Of a stretch of 64,000 nt of DNA, positions 1 to 10,683 are shown in pieces (position 1 is the stretch's first letter; each line of letters opens with the position of its first letter). The position numbers and the translations under genes were made by a program. This DNA comes from Chondrosia reniformis (taxonomy: Eukaryota > Porifera > Demospongiae > Chondrillida > Chondrillidae): positions 558,001-622,000 of the forward strand of contig OX359195.1 in assembly GCA_947172415.1 (NCBI GenBank), written 5' to 3'. Below the pieces are notes generated by a model. That model was given only the letters and a program-made list of their open reading frames with translations, was not told the DNA's origin and did no database searches.

Positions 1-702
1 AGAAAACAACGTGTTAGAAGGAAGCTGAATCTTGAAAGAACCAGAAGAGTTTTTGAATATGATCCTAACCCTAGCATGCTTGTGCCGGCTGATCTGCTTA
101 CACCCCCAAATTCTGAAAAGAAGAAACCACAGGATGCTCAGCAACAAGGTTTTACCGAGAACCATGAATTGGAAGACAACGGAGAAAGACCGAAATTGAC
201 ATTAGTGAGACCTGAAGAGGACCCAGATGACCTACCCTATGACCATGAGAAATGGGATGCCTACTTTAGAGAAACAAATCTTCAGCGTACTTCAGATTGG
301 ATTAAGAAATGTAAAGTATACGATACAGTAGGGAAAGGTAGAGAAGAGATAGGACACACTGACATACAGCCAAAGTCTAGTAAAATAGATACCGAGTTTC
401 ATAAGCATGCATTAGCTGCAGAAAATGTAATTAAGGATAGGCTTAGCTTACCAGATCAGTACATAGTTAATAGGCATGTAAGTGAATTGAAAAATCTAGA
501 AGATAGGGCAGTACATGAAATTAGGCAATATAGGGATAAGGTAGAGGAATTAGGAATAGAATTAGACACAAAAAGAAAACAATATAATACATCTAAGTTA
601 GCAATTAGGGAGTTTTACAGGAATAAGATTTTGGAGGGAGGATGCAGGGCAGGGAGGATGGTCCTCTTAGGTGCTCAAAGTAAAGACAATAGAACTGAAT
701 AG
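1..702 (+). CDS. 3' end of an unrecognised lysine/glutamate-rich protein (partial)
   Basis: The frame is open from base 1, so the 5' end lies outside the window; an internal ATG is at 76 and the stop at 700-702. The visible 233 residues are highly charged. An N-terminal basic patch (RKQRVRRKLNLERTRR) is followed by a proline/lysine linker, an acidic stretch (EEDPDDLPYD), then a long Lys/Glu-rich segment with heptad-like spacing in the last 80 residues, suggesting coiled coil. I do not recognise the family. It lies outside the tandem array and occurs once. A possible AATAAA signal is at 918-923. It could be a host gene or the tail of a transposon protein; the sequence does not decide. Confidence 0.55.
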   Translation, partial: RKQRVRRKLNLERTRRVFEYDPNPSMLVPADLLTPPNSEKKKPQDAQQQGFTENHELEDNGERPKLTLVRPEEDPDDLPYDHEKWDAYFRETNLQRTSDWIKKCKVYDTVGKGREEIGHTDIQPKSSKIDTEFHKHALAAENVIKDRLSLPDQYIVNRHVSELKNLEDRAVHEIRQYRDKVEELGIELDTKRKQYNTSKLAIREFYRNKILEGGCRAGRMVLLGAQSKDNRTE

Positions 703-1894
703 TTTGTAAATTTCTCTTAACACTATATAACTGTGTACAGTTGTTAATTATCATCCTTATTATACATAAACCTTTCAATCCAGTGACTTTTATGCTACAT
801 TTATACACAATAAGAAGTAAGCATAACAACATCCTTTCGAATTCCCCATGTTGGTATAATTAAAATAGTTAATTCTCTAAGTTATAAACATGTATGTTGT
901 ATAGGTAAGAACATAAAAATAAACAAGTCAATACACCCATAATCCTGTACACTAATAATTAATTACGTATAGCTATCAGGATATAGGACTAACATTAATT
1001 GAATATACGCACTTTTTTATATGTTGATGATTGTACAGTTTGTACATAAGTTAATTATAAACACTGTATAATCGACTGTTTATATTTTCTAATGACTATA
1101 CTTCTGCTGTTCTCTCTATCAGAGTAGCTAAAATCTTAATTGTATACAGGCCTAGGACATTCTGTTCCATGTAAGTACTACGTATACTTAAGGTACTTAA
1201 TCTGCTTCTTACCTTAGCAAAGACCACTGAGGAGTCAGGCGATTCCTTCTAAGATATTATCATATGCGACTTTAAACTATCTATATAAAAACGGGAATAC
1301 CCATGAAAGATATAAGATCAATCACATCTATAAACATACATACGAACATACAATAGTTTGGTAAAACTTTTGCGTTTAACATTCACTGTAATGGCTGCCA
1401 AGCAACAACTAAGATAACTATTTATGGTGAGTTTGAACCTTTCTATGCCTTTCAACTCAAAGGGGGTAAATATTGAAATTACTAACTAAGCATAAGTGAA
1501 ACGGAATTAAGGCTGCTAAATGATAAAAATACGGCAACTTTTGCCTTTTAACAGTGATGTATAGTTATTTATCTTACCTTTTGGATTTATTTAGCCTATA
1601 TCTGTTCCACTGAAAGGCGCTGGTGCTGGAATCATTAACAACGTTGCTCTAGCCTGAGAATCCATTTTAATCGTTTAATTGGTTAATGAATATCATTATC
1701 ACTTCCACTAAGCTTCACCTCTGTGTATAGTTTATATAGGACTTTCTGAATTAATTGGTGACAAAACCACAGTACACAAACGCTCTGCAAACCTTATGCA
1801 AACCAGCTTGTGTGTAAATGTTAGCAAACGTTCTGTAAATCAGTAGTTTGAAAAACTTGCAAACTATAGCAAATTGCCCTTTTTCTTGCAGTGA
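703..1894. other. unique left flank, no gene seen
   Basis: AT-rich sequence between the partial gene and the first array unit. Apart from the possible poly(A) signal near 918 I see no exon with convincing splice sites, no repeat and no RNA gene. It is absent from the B and C junctions, so it marks the outer edge of the array on this side. Confidence 0.6.
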
Positions 1895-2043
1895 TAATAA
1901 TATAGAAACCAATTATTATAGAGATGGCCTCGGCATGTATATATGTGCGTTGTTTGGACACAGCTTCAATCTCGAAACTGTAGCTAATTCCTTCTTAGAT
2001 TGTTTCAATACTGTAGCTGCAAATCTTTAATTGAGATCTTCCT

Positions 2044-2049
2044 TTTATT
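2044..2049 (-). promoter_or_regulatory. poly(A) signal of RabGAP gene, unit A
   Basis: AATAAA on the minus strand, about 150 bases beyond the stop codon of the RabGAP gene and about 150 bases inside the array unit. Equivalent sites occur at +26459 (B) and +53346 (C). Confidence 0.6.
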
Positions 2050-2197
2050 GCATGGAGAAAATCTTCAAATATGAAATGTACAGTATACGAACGTATATAG
2101 TGGACTTAATTGCATGTGCTATGCAGAACATATACAATACCCAAACTTAGAATAAGTACAAAACAAAAGCTTTAAACCTGGAAAATGTTTGGTGAGC

Positions 2198-5100
2198 TTA
2201 GTGTAATGTTGGTTCTGTATCTTCATCATCACTGAGAACATCTTCAGCCTCACTGTTGCCATGGTGATTAAAGAGGTGTGCAGTCTGCTTCTTGATCTTC
2301 TCTAAATGCTGTTGACGAAGCTTTTCAAGCTCCGTTACCTCCACCTACAAGGATAAACATGTCGTGGGAATTATGTAATGATACACATTTTGATGGTTGG
2401 ATGGGTGAATTGATTGATGGGCAGATGGATGGATGGGCAGTTGGATGGATGGGGAGATGGATGGATGTGGGCAGATGGATGGATGGATGGATGGATGGGA
2501 GAATTGATGGCTGGATGGGTGAATTGATGGAAGGATGGGTGAATTGATGGAAGGATGGGTGAATTGATGGTTGGATGGGTGAATTGATGGCTGAATGGGT
2601 GAACTGATGGCTGGATGGGTGAATTGATGGCTGAATGGGTGAACTGATGGCTGGATGGGTGAATTGATGGGAGGATGGGCAAATGTAGAAATGGACGTCG
2701 ACGATGTCATGATCAGTCTAGTATTCTCTCACTTACCAAGAGATCAGTGTAGTGTTTCTCACGTAGTTCTACAATCTTTTTGTATCTGAAAGGGTTTAAG
2801 TCTTCAAAAGCAATCTAAAATAATAAATATAATAGGTAGTAATAAAGTTGCTATGTAAAATATAAAACCTCAAAATCATTATTCATTAACCTCTCTCAAT
2901 TTTTCAACATTATTAAGTCTGCCCGATATCTTTCTAAGAAAACTGTACAATCTGATTGGTTCTCTTTCTCTTAGTATTTCATCTTCGAAATACTTGAAGT
3001 TTGCAATAGCAAACCTGCGTACATGTTATTGACAAAAACAGTTTAGTAAGACTGTAATAGCAAATTTGTGCAAGACTGTAATAGCAAATTTGTTTACATG
3101 TTATTGACAAAAACAGTTTAGTAAGACTGTAATAGCAAATTTGTGTACATGCTATTGACAAAAACAGTTTAGTAAGACTGTAATATATAGCAAATTTGTG
3201 CAAGACTGTAATAGCAAATTTGTTTACATGTTATTGACAAAAACAGTTTAGTAAGACTGTAACAGCAAATTTGTGTACATGTTATTGAAAAAAAAAAAAC
3301 AGTTTAGCAAGCTTGCAAAAGTAAATATGGCTGAACATCCATTACCTAAATAGCACTTTGCTTCCCTCATACAGGAACGTGTCCCAAATGGAAATCATAG
3401 TGTCAGCAGGAATGTTATCCACAAATACAGTTAAAAACCAGTTGAATGTAATTAGGGAGTAGTCAATCCTATAGTAGGAGCACATGTACAGTGAAACTTT
3501 TACAGATAAATGAATGGATGGATGGATGGATGGCTGGGTGAATGGGTGAATGAATGGATGGATGGATGGCTGGATGGATGGATGGATGGATGGCTGGGTG
3601 AATGGATGGATGGATGGATGGGTGGATGGATGGATGGATGGATGGCTGGGTGAATGGATGGATGGATGGCTGGGTGAATGGATGGATGGATGGATGGATG
3701 GATGGATGGATGGATGGATGGATGGATGGATGGATGGATGGCTGGGTGAATAGATGGATGGATGGCTGGGTGAATGGATGGACGGATGGATGGATGGGGA
3801 TGGGTGGATAGATGGATGGATGGATGGATGGATGGATGGATGGATGGATGGATGGATGGATGGGTGAATGGATGGATGGATGGATGGATGGATGGATGGA
3901 TGGATGGATGGATGGATGGATGGCTGGGTGAATGGATGGATGGATGGCTGGGTGAATGGATGGATGGATGAAATGACAGATTAAAGAACGGACAGATGGA
4001 CACTCTCATACTTGCAGTCCTCCAAGTGATGAGCTATTCTGGAGGCTTTCTGATGCAAAAGAGCTTTAAACACTCTCTGGTCGGCTTGAGAAGACATCAA
4101 GTTCTTCGTGTAGTAGTCTTTGGGCATGATCTTCTCCACAATGGCAACCAGACACCAAAAGGCCCACTCCTCCTCCAGGATGAGGAGAGCGATGGCTGCC
4201 AACCGGTTGAGCCCCTGGCAGTATCCAATATCGGGATTCCTCCAACTGAATGCAACCAGAACGCGTCTCAGTTTCTCAATCTAGCAATTAATGTAAAATA
4301 TTTTCTATTATTTAATTATCAAAAGATGTCGTAAGGGTATGCCAGTATGTACATCAATGGGTCTATAGCATATTAAATGGTACAGTCTTATTGATCTTCA
4401 TACTCACTCCCTTCGCCTCCTGATTGTCAAAGTAGATATTGTTCGGAAGTGTCCTCAAAAGATCCAGTTCAATTTGACCAATAGCTGGCGAGCTTACACC
4501 CTCCTGTAACCATGGCAACACAGAAATATATATATGTGCTATATGTTAGTGTATAGCTCTACTGAACTTACGTGGACCTTGAGGATCTCATGATAGTCGA
4601 CGTCTTGCTGCAGAGAGATAACAGCACTCAAAATTTCAAAAAATGTAGCTCTCACATTAAAATAAAGGTAATTGTTGAAAGTACAGTTAATATTCATTAA
4701 TCTTCTGCAATTGCTTTGGGCCAAAACATCATTCTCGCACTTGAGACTTGGCTCTCACATTAAAATAAAGGTAATTGTTGAAAGTATTGCTAATTGTATA
4801 TAATAAGCCTCTCATTTTAAATATCCAAGAAGTATCTTTAAATGGTTGCTTTAAAGATTATTAAATTTAGCAGGTCAATATTGCTCAACGTAATATTGCA
4901 TACTATTGTAGACACACACTATTGCATACTATTGTAGACATACCGCATCCTTTAGCCAATGTCTTATACACATCTTCCAAACTCTACTACGATATTCATT
5001 GGGGATACCACATCTTATCAGATTCTTCAGTTCAGCCTACACAAAATATTAAAGGGTTTTACCTAATTACCTAAAGTAAAGAATACATCTAAATCTTGAC

Positions 5101-8100
5101 AATACTCTTAGTCTACGACAGTGAATAACAGCACATGTACATATAGATATCCGATCAATAACATGTGACTGTCATGTGACCACTATTTCAATCAATAATA
5201 ACAAGTACAAACACAATAACATGTGACTGTCATGTGACCACTATTTCAATCAATAACAACAAGTACATACACTCCTGGGCAGGTGCAAATCGCAGTCACT
5301 TCCGACAGCTCCACTTCCATGGGCAGCTACGTACTTGTTCCAGTCTCTCAGTAGATCAGACTGTTTGGTGCGATTGGATACATGGCTGTATCGCTCGTCC
5401 GGTCCCAACACACCTTGGAGGTTATCAAGTGAATGGGACACTGTTATTGATGAACTGTCACCTTCTTCACTCTTAAAACCATAATAGTCAGAAATACTGC
5501 ATGAGAGGGGAGGGATGGGGGAGTAGATGAATGGATGGATGGGCAGTTGGATGGATGGATGGATGGATGGGCAGTTGGATGGATGGATGGATGGATGGGC
5601 AGTTGGATGGATGGATGGATGGATGGGCAGTTGGATGGATGGATGGATGAGCAGTTGGATGGATGGATGGATGGATGAGCAGTTGGATGGATGGATGGAT
5701 GGGTGAGTGGATGAATGGATGGATGGATGGACAGATGGACAGATGGATGGATGGATGGGTGGATGGATGGATGGGTGGATGGATGAGTCAGTTTGCCTAC
5801 TCTTCCACACATGAGTTTCCGTAACTGATTAATTCAGGTAGGCCTTCTCCAATAGCTTCTGTTAGCTTATCAGAAACTTCAACAGAACCAGAAGTTTCCA
5901 TTTTCGGCATCTCTCGATTCCTTAGAAATATCACAAACTTGCTTTTAACTCGTGCCAATTCTGCTTCCATGTGAAAGAGCTTCCTAAATGCAAGAAATCA
6001 TCAAAGGAAACAGGTCACATGGTTGTCATATGCAAAAGTTAAAAGGCAAACTACGTATACAGTCTTAAAACCATCATGAATAAAGACACCAAAGTGATTG
6101 CATGTGACCAGCTATCATGTGATCATCATGTGACTGTCATATGACCATCAATACATAGTTACTTAGGCGATCCACTTACTCCTTTTGCTTGGATAATTCT
6201 TGGAGTTCTGCACTCCTCAAGGAATTAAGTTCAGATATCTCCTTCGAGAATTGAAAATTGACTTCACGATAGGCATCCACGCTCTCCTAAATAGGAAGAT
6301 TATTTTTTCTCATTTTATAAGAAAGAGAACACATTTGTACATATCTTTGAAAGGTCATCCCTAGATCCTGGGTCTTCTTCAGTTATTGGTCAAGGCTGAA
6401 ACACCCAACAACAACAAGTTAAAAACTGCATCTTTAAATGCTCAAAAACAGTTTAAATGATGAATCCTTTCAAATAATAAGTTTGAAGTAGATCTTATTA
6501 CATTAAAATATCTTTCAGAGTACCACAAATAACTACATTTGCAGTTTACTACCACATAAAATTTAATCTAGTCCTCTTTGAAAAAGAAATACAATATTTT
6601 CCTACAAAATGAATGTACGTAAATGTATAGTATGATAGTCCAGTGAAGAAAGGAAAACTATTTGATACGAAAACTGCATCCTCATACAAGGCTCTATAGC
6701 TGACTTGTGACGTGTTTCAGTTTGTTACATTTCCCTATCTTTATGTTTTAGATTGTGCAATAAGTTGACCAACCCTCAGTTTCTGGTTCTCTGCTTGCAT
6801 ATCCACTTGAGCTGACGGAAGTAGGACATCTCTGGGACTGCATGGAGTTGTTAGCAATAATACTCAAATATTGCTCAATGTTAATATATAATAACATAGG
6901 CTCATGAATAATCTATTGCAACACTTTCTTACATGCTACATAGGAAATTAAACATAGTGAGAGCTTTGGATGAGGATACAAGAGTTTCTCCTTCTACTTC
7001 TCTTCTTCTTCACTGGGCCAGACAGTGTATGTTTGCTAAGATAATTATACGTATAAATTTTAGCTTGTCTAACTTTACATTTCCTATTTCAAGGTTTAAA
7101 GTTGACACTTACACTAAATCAATATTAAAATAGTTTCAATTTCCATTTCAATAACATTGTAATATAAATAGTAAACAATGACTGCTTAGTTGAGTGATTG
7201 TTTGTTTCACTGAATTTGTACTGTATTTTCACTATAATTTAATACTTTGTCTGTGAAATTAGCATTATAGCTATTATCAAAGGTTTCACAATTATTTTAT
7301 CATATTAACTAAAAAGGATATGGACACAGTCTCTTTAGATATATATACTCACTGCACAGCTACTATGAAGTAAAAGTGGGAGATGATTGCACAATACCTG
7401 TGCAAAGGCTATGATGTACTATGGAAAATCACTGGAGTGTATTACGCAAGAGACCAAGGTCTCATCTTGCATGGCTGGGAGACCTACAGTAGGTAGCAGC
7501 TGTTGCAACACTTACTCTCTAGGAAGTTGGCCTTTGTTTTCCAAGGCAAAGATCTGATTGGTCAGATTGATGACCACATCATCTTTAACTTTCACTGTTT
7601 CCTTAAATAGTATCACTTGCTCTTGCAATTCTTGATTTTGTTCCTCAAGTGACCTACGTACGTACGTACATAAAACAAGCAATGAAGCCATGTAATAATA
7701 ATTTGAGATAAATGTACTCGTTGATTATTAAATGTTACTGTAATAAATGGAAGGTTTGTAAATAAAAATTATATAACAATAAAAAGGAAAGATTTCTGAA
7801 GACAAACACTAATTCTAAAGAAATATTCTAAAAAGTTAGTTTGAATCTTTAACGTTAAAAGAAAATGGTGATTTAGAGTAATCATTTGAAAGTCACAGTA
7901 CACGTGACACTATTAAATAACCATGAAAACTAAACTAATGAGAGCAGTGGATAAAATCAGCTTTAAATCCAAACTCTAGTAGAAGACAGGACACTGTTAT
8001 ACAACTTCTATTTTTGTACTCTTATTGGACTAAAGATCATTTAAAACTTACTGGTTTTTACTCAATGAACATTCCAGTTCATATTTCTCCTTTTGCAGTG

Positions 8101-8110
8101 ACTTACGTAG
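2198..8110 (-). CDS. TBC1D2/Armus-like Rab GTPase-activating protein, unit A (5' incomplete)
   Basis: Exons read on the minus strand: 8052-8110, 7516-7653, 6774-6837, 6180-6286, 5801-5983, 5271-5496, 4944-5036, 4572-4607, 4408-4503, 4012-4280, 3346-3468, 2891-3014, 2737-2814, 2198-2344. All have GT-AG borders and compatible phases and total 1743 nt (580 codons plus stop). The product begins with coiled coil (motif [18 protein letters not shown]), then a TBC domain with the arginine-finger motif [10 protein letters not shown], the glutamine-finger motif [18 protein letters not shown] and the helix [10 protein letters not shown], ending with an acidic tail. This order matches metazoan TBC1D2/TBC1D2B, which accelerate GTP hydrolysis on Rabs (Rab7 in vertebrates). 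Known family members are about 900 residues with an N-terminal PH domain; no PH exons or start codon are visible before the opposite-strand gene at 8540. It may be a 5'-truncated copy or have undetected upstream exons. Confidence 0.85.
2390..2690. repeat. (ATGG)n-type satellite in last RabGAP intron
   Basis: Degenerate GGATGGATGG tract with a higher-order repeat of about 30 bp containing GGTGAATTGATGG. It lies between the last two RabGAP exons. Copies at 28849-29149 (B) and 55736-56036 (C). Open frames across it (His-Pro-Ser-Ile on one strand, Met-Asp-Gly-Trp on the other) are products of the repeat, not genes. Confidence 0.9.
3016..3305. repeat. about 51-bp tandem repeat in RabGAP intron
   Basis: Four to five copies of a unit containing ATTGACAAAAACAGTTTAG and GACTGTAATAGCAAATTTG, with shorter partial copies interspersed. 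The first acceptor-side bases of exon 2891-3014 (GCTATTGCAAAC on the minus strand) resemble the repeat, so the array probably grew from the exon border. Copies at 29475-29764 and 56362-56651. Confidence 0.85.
3508..3972. repeat. long (ATGG)n array in RabGAP intron
   Basis: Roughly 460 bp of GGAT repeats interrupted by a GGCTGGGTGAAT variant at irregular spacing, between exons 3346-3468 and 4012-4280. The array in B (29967-30431) has the same total length but a different order of variant units; C (56854-57318) equals A. Confidence 0.9.
4640..4790. repeat. short direct duplication in intron
   Basis: A 36-bp sequence (starts GCTCTCACATTAAAATAAAG) occurs at about 4650 and again at about 4751, in the RabGAP intron between 4607 and 4944. 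The same pair is in B and C. Confidence 0.75.
5154..5263. repeat. tandem duplication with ATGTGACTGTCATGTGAC palindrome
   Basis: Two copies of a roughly 60-bp segment containing ACATGTGACTGTCATGTGAC, itself an imperfect inverted repeat, followed by CACTATTTCAATCAATAA. Related ATGTGAC words recur at 6110-6150. Intronic; present in B (31613-31722) and C (58500-58609). Confidence 0.75.
5512..5788. repeat. (ATGG)n array with GCAGT spacer in RabGAP intron
   Basis: Blocks of four or five GGAT units separated by a GGGCAGTT or GAGCAGTT spacer with about 32-36 bp periodicity, between exons 5271-5496 and 5801-5983. Copies at 31971-32247 and 58858-59134. Confidence 0.9.
6838..7515. other. RabGAP intron, unit A, no further feature
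   Basis: AT-rich intron without recognised repeats. The dinucleotide at 6945-6946 (in ACATAGGAAATT) is the empty target of the transposon found in unit B at 33404-33984. Unit C (60184-60861) is the same as A. Confidence 0.7.
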
Positions 8111-8539
8111 CTACACAATAGACCAATCAGATTAAACCTTGAGCTATGTATTGTGTAATTTACACGAGAGAGAGACTTATAAATATCCAGAAATTGTCTC
8201 AAATTCATATAACATGTATGTAGTTGACAGTCATGGCATTCTAACAAATTGTTATAGAAGTTGATGTTGCTTATACAAGATTGGTTTTAAAGGCTTAGAG
8301 TTGGAATATAAATAAATTAATATCTTTTTATATTCAAATTCAATCACATTATAAAATAAAATGAATGAACCCATTTATATCTTCAATGATCTATGTAGAA
8401 ACAATTAAGAAAATATTCTATTTATTACAGTTCACATTTAACATAATCAATATATCCAGAGAATCAGATCAGATTGTATTGCCTGATTGGTAGGGGTTTC
8501 TCTAAAAAGCAGTTGAAGCTAACAAAAGCGTTCAGTACT
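8111..8539. other. divergent intergenic region between RabGAP exon and membrane-protein gene
   Basis: About 430 bp between the most upstream RabGAP exon found (minus strand) and the membrane-protein ATG (plus strand). It must contain the promoter of the latter; I see only AT-rich sequence and no clear TATA box. No RabGAP exon is evident. Equivalents: 35170-35601 and 61457-61885. Confidence 0.55.
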
Positions 8540-9613
8540 ATGAAGAGAAGGGACAAGGTACTAGTTTGTGTACTTATAGTTCTCCTTATAATTGTGCTAC
8601 TCCTTCAACTCTTATCCATTGGACTGAAGGTAGCACAGTTTGTTAACCCTAATGAAGTCCTCAGTGAAGAGCTAACAATAACTAGGGAAGAGATAACTAT
8701 CCAGAATGGGAAGATTGCTGCTCTACAAGATATGATAAGACAAGTATCTGAGAACATCAGTACTGAAGAAGAGTTAAGAATAACTAAGGAAGAGATAACT
8801 ATGCAGACTGATAGAAAATTTAGTGCTTTAGAGAATGACATAAATCAAGCATTTGCGGAAGTAACTGAGAATACACAATTGATACAAGAACTAGGTTTGT
8901 TCATTTCCGATAACAACTTGAAGAAGTTATGTAACATTTCCAGTTTCAATTGGAGAAGAGTGGCCTACATCAATATGACTGATCCAGAAGCAGAGTGTCC
9001 AAGTGGTCTTAATGAAGTATCTAACAGCACCACAGGACAGAGAGCTTGTGGAAGGAGTGTTGATGGAGCAGGCTCCACAGTTGCAGCACCTGGAGGATGC
9101 TCTTCTGTGACCTTTCCTGTGAATACTACTTACTCTCATGTATGTGGTTATGCAAGAGGTTATCAGTACAGGTCAATGGATGCATTCTGGCAGTCACCAA
9201 TAAGAACTATAGTTGATGCATACGTTGATGGCCTCTCCATCACCCATGACAACCCAAGGAAGCATCTTTGGACACTAGCAGTTGGTACTTATGAATTAAA
9301 CACTCATTTAGAAGCAAGATGCCCTCTAGATCTGGACACATATGATATCAGACGAATTCCTGAATTTGTTGGAAACAATTATTATTGTGAAGCTGGCTAT
9401 AGTTCTGTTTATGAAGACAGAATTGCTTGGGAGGACCCTCTGTGGGATGGACAGCAGTGTGTTTCAAGTACTGCACAGTCTTGTTCAAGATATGGCTGGT
9501 TTCATCGTGACATTGCACCAAGTCAAGAAGACATAGAGGTCAGGTGGTGTGCTGATCAAGAAAGGATTAATGAAGACTTCTACACAGACCTTTTGGAGAT
9601 CTGGGTCCTTTGA
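8540..9613 (+). CDS. type II membrane protein with coiled-coil stalk and 10-Cys ectodomain, unit A
   Basis: 357 residues starting at ATG 8540. The frame extends to 8474 only with a TTG codon and has a stop at 8444, so 8540 is the first in-frame ATG. A short basic cytoplasmic tail (MKRRDK) precedes one hydrophobic helix at about residues 7-29, giving type II orientation. Residues 40-125 form a Glu/Ile/Leu-rich stalk containing two similar ELxITxEEITxQ segments. The ectodomain (about 133-357) has ten cysteines and motifs NWRRVAYINMTDP, YVDGLSITHDNPRKHLW, GNNYYCEAG and WEDPLWDGQQC; I recall this domain as an expanded uncharacterised family in sponges and cnidarians (memory, not a search). Five N-glycosylation sequons are visible. 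Single exon; AATAAA at 9731. Likely a cell-surface receptor or ligand, function unknown. Confidence 0.85.
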   Translation: MKRRDKVLVCVLIVLLIIVLLLQLLSIGLKVAQFVNPNEVLSEELTITREEITIQNGKIAALQDMIRQVSENISTEEELRITKEEITMQTDRKFSALENDINQAFAEVTENTQLIQELGLFISDNNLKKLCNISSFNWRRVAYINMTDPEAECPSGLNEVSNSTTGQRACGRSVDGAGSTVAAPGGCSSVTFPVNTTYSHVCGYARGYQYRSMDAFWQSPIRTIVDAYVDGLSITHDNPRKHLWTLAVGTYELNTHLEARCPLDLDTYDIRRIPEFVGNNYYCEAGYSSVYEDRIAWEDPLWDGQQCVSSTAQSCSRYGWFHRDIAPSQEDIEVRWCADQERINEDFYTDLLEIWVL

Positions 9614-9955
9614 ATAACTGTACATGGGATTACCTAACATAGACATACTAGTCAATTGCTGAGTGCTTTATTAGATAGTATAAATAGTAGATTACGTACA
9701 TTAAGTAACTAGTATACACTAGTTGTGGTTAATAAAATACAACAGTACTACACTGCAATAAGTCATTATCAAGTTTGTTTGCCATGTAATTAAAGAATCA
9801 AAATTGCATTTTAGAAACCAAGTTAAAAGTAGTGATGGTAACAGCGACTAGTAGATATGGAAAGAGTGACGTAACAGGTCAGTGATCATAAGGTTAACCA
9901 TACAGAAGTAGCATACTGAAACTTTCCCTATTATGTTTGGATGCAACATGATTTT
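9614..9955. other. 3' flank of membrane-protein gene
   Basis: Contains AATAAA at 9731-9736 and, at about 9895-9940, a fragment (CCATACAGAAGTAGCATACTGAAACTTT) related to the arms of the 15338-15713 hairpin family. Otherwise nothing supported. Equivalents: 36676-37020 and 62960-63301. Confidence 0.55.
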
Positions 9956-10424
9956 GTAACTTGCACACAAGTGGTTTACATTACTTATATACACAGGATC
10001 AAATCTCAGGTTTCATATGGCATGAAATCTATTTGAAACTTCTTGAACAGCCAGGTTTCAAAGGGTGCTCAAGTATGTTAAGTAATTTCACGGGTTTCAT
10101 GCTTTTAACGGCCCCTTTTCTGAGTTTTATACATACTTTCATACCTTTTGAAACCTGAGATTTGATCCTGTGATACCCTTGTGATACCCTTGTGATACCC
10201 CTGTGACACCCTTGTGACACCCTTGTGATACCCTTGTGATACCCTTGTGACACCCTTGTGACACCCTTGTGATACCCTTGTGATACCCTTGTGATACCCT
10301 TGTGATACCCTTGTGACACCCTTGTGATACCCTTGTGATACCCCTGTGACACCCTTGTGATACCCCTGTGACACCCTTGTGATACCCCTGTGATACCCCT
10401 GTGATACCCTTGTGTGCAAGTTAC
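9956..10424. mobile_element. inverted-repeat (MITE-like) element carrying an 11-bp minisatellite, unit A
   Basis: The outer inverted repeat is GTAACTTGCACACAAG at 9956 and its complement ending at 10424. An inner inverted pair is AGGATCAAATCTCAGGTTTC near 9995 and its complement near 10150-10170. Between the right inner and outer arms lies an array of about 23 copies of an 11-bp unit (CCCTTGTGATA or CCCTTGTGACA, 10171-10413). Non-coding; the Ser-Gln-Gly-(Cys/Tyr)-His-Lys-Gly frames are repeat products. A related inner-arm fragment occurs at 16288-16310. Confidence 0.75.
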
Positions 10425-10455
10425 ATATTAATCTAACCAAGTAGTCATGCATGTG

Positions 10456-10683
10456 CCAAGGATTCACAGAAGATCAAGTTAAACAAAGACTCCCAGGATC
10501 ACTGATGAAGGGTGGAATTCCCAGAAACGGCTGTCTGACCCAGTGGAGAAGAAGATGAAAGAAGGGAAAAGAAGGAAAAAAGACACCTGTATCTTCATCT
10601 CTCTTCAGGTTTAGTTCCCCTATAGGCTCTTTTACAGAATAGGTATAGCATGTAGGAAAATGGTATCTTAGATTTTTCATGTG
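10456..10683. mobile_element. 228-bp insertion with 6-bp target duplication, unit A
   Basis: Unit B (near 37882) reads CATGCATGTGTTTGATGAG continuously. In A the CATGTG hexamer occurs on both sides (10450-10455 and 10678-10683) of extra sequence, so this is a target-site duplication. The insert has no inverted termini and no open frame of note, compatible with a short retroposon or a truncated retroelement. In unit C it begins at 63802 and runs off the window. Confidence 0.8.

Noticed and set aside
3500..4009. Long His-Pro-Ser-Ile and Met-Asp-Gly-Trp reading frames (also at 2345-2710, 5250-5812 and copies in B and C)
   Set aside because: They are translations of (ATGG)n satellite on both strands and span known RabGAP introns and exon borders.
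6345..6405. Additional RabGAP exon between 6180-6286 and 6774-6837
   Set aside because: Open only in unit B; A and C have a 2-base difference giving stops, no donor has the needed phase, and neighbouring exons already join correctly.
8474..8539. N-terminal extension of the membrane protein
   Set aside because: It starts with TTG, not ATG; the first in-frame ATG is 8540 and directly precedes the basic residues expected before the membrane helix.
10029..10467. Ser-Gln-Gly-His-Lys-Gly repeat proteins (and 37145-37879, 63375-63813)
   Set aside because: Frames of the 11-bp minisatellite in all phases; no start context, splice site or conservation beyond the repeat.
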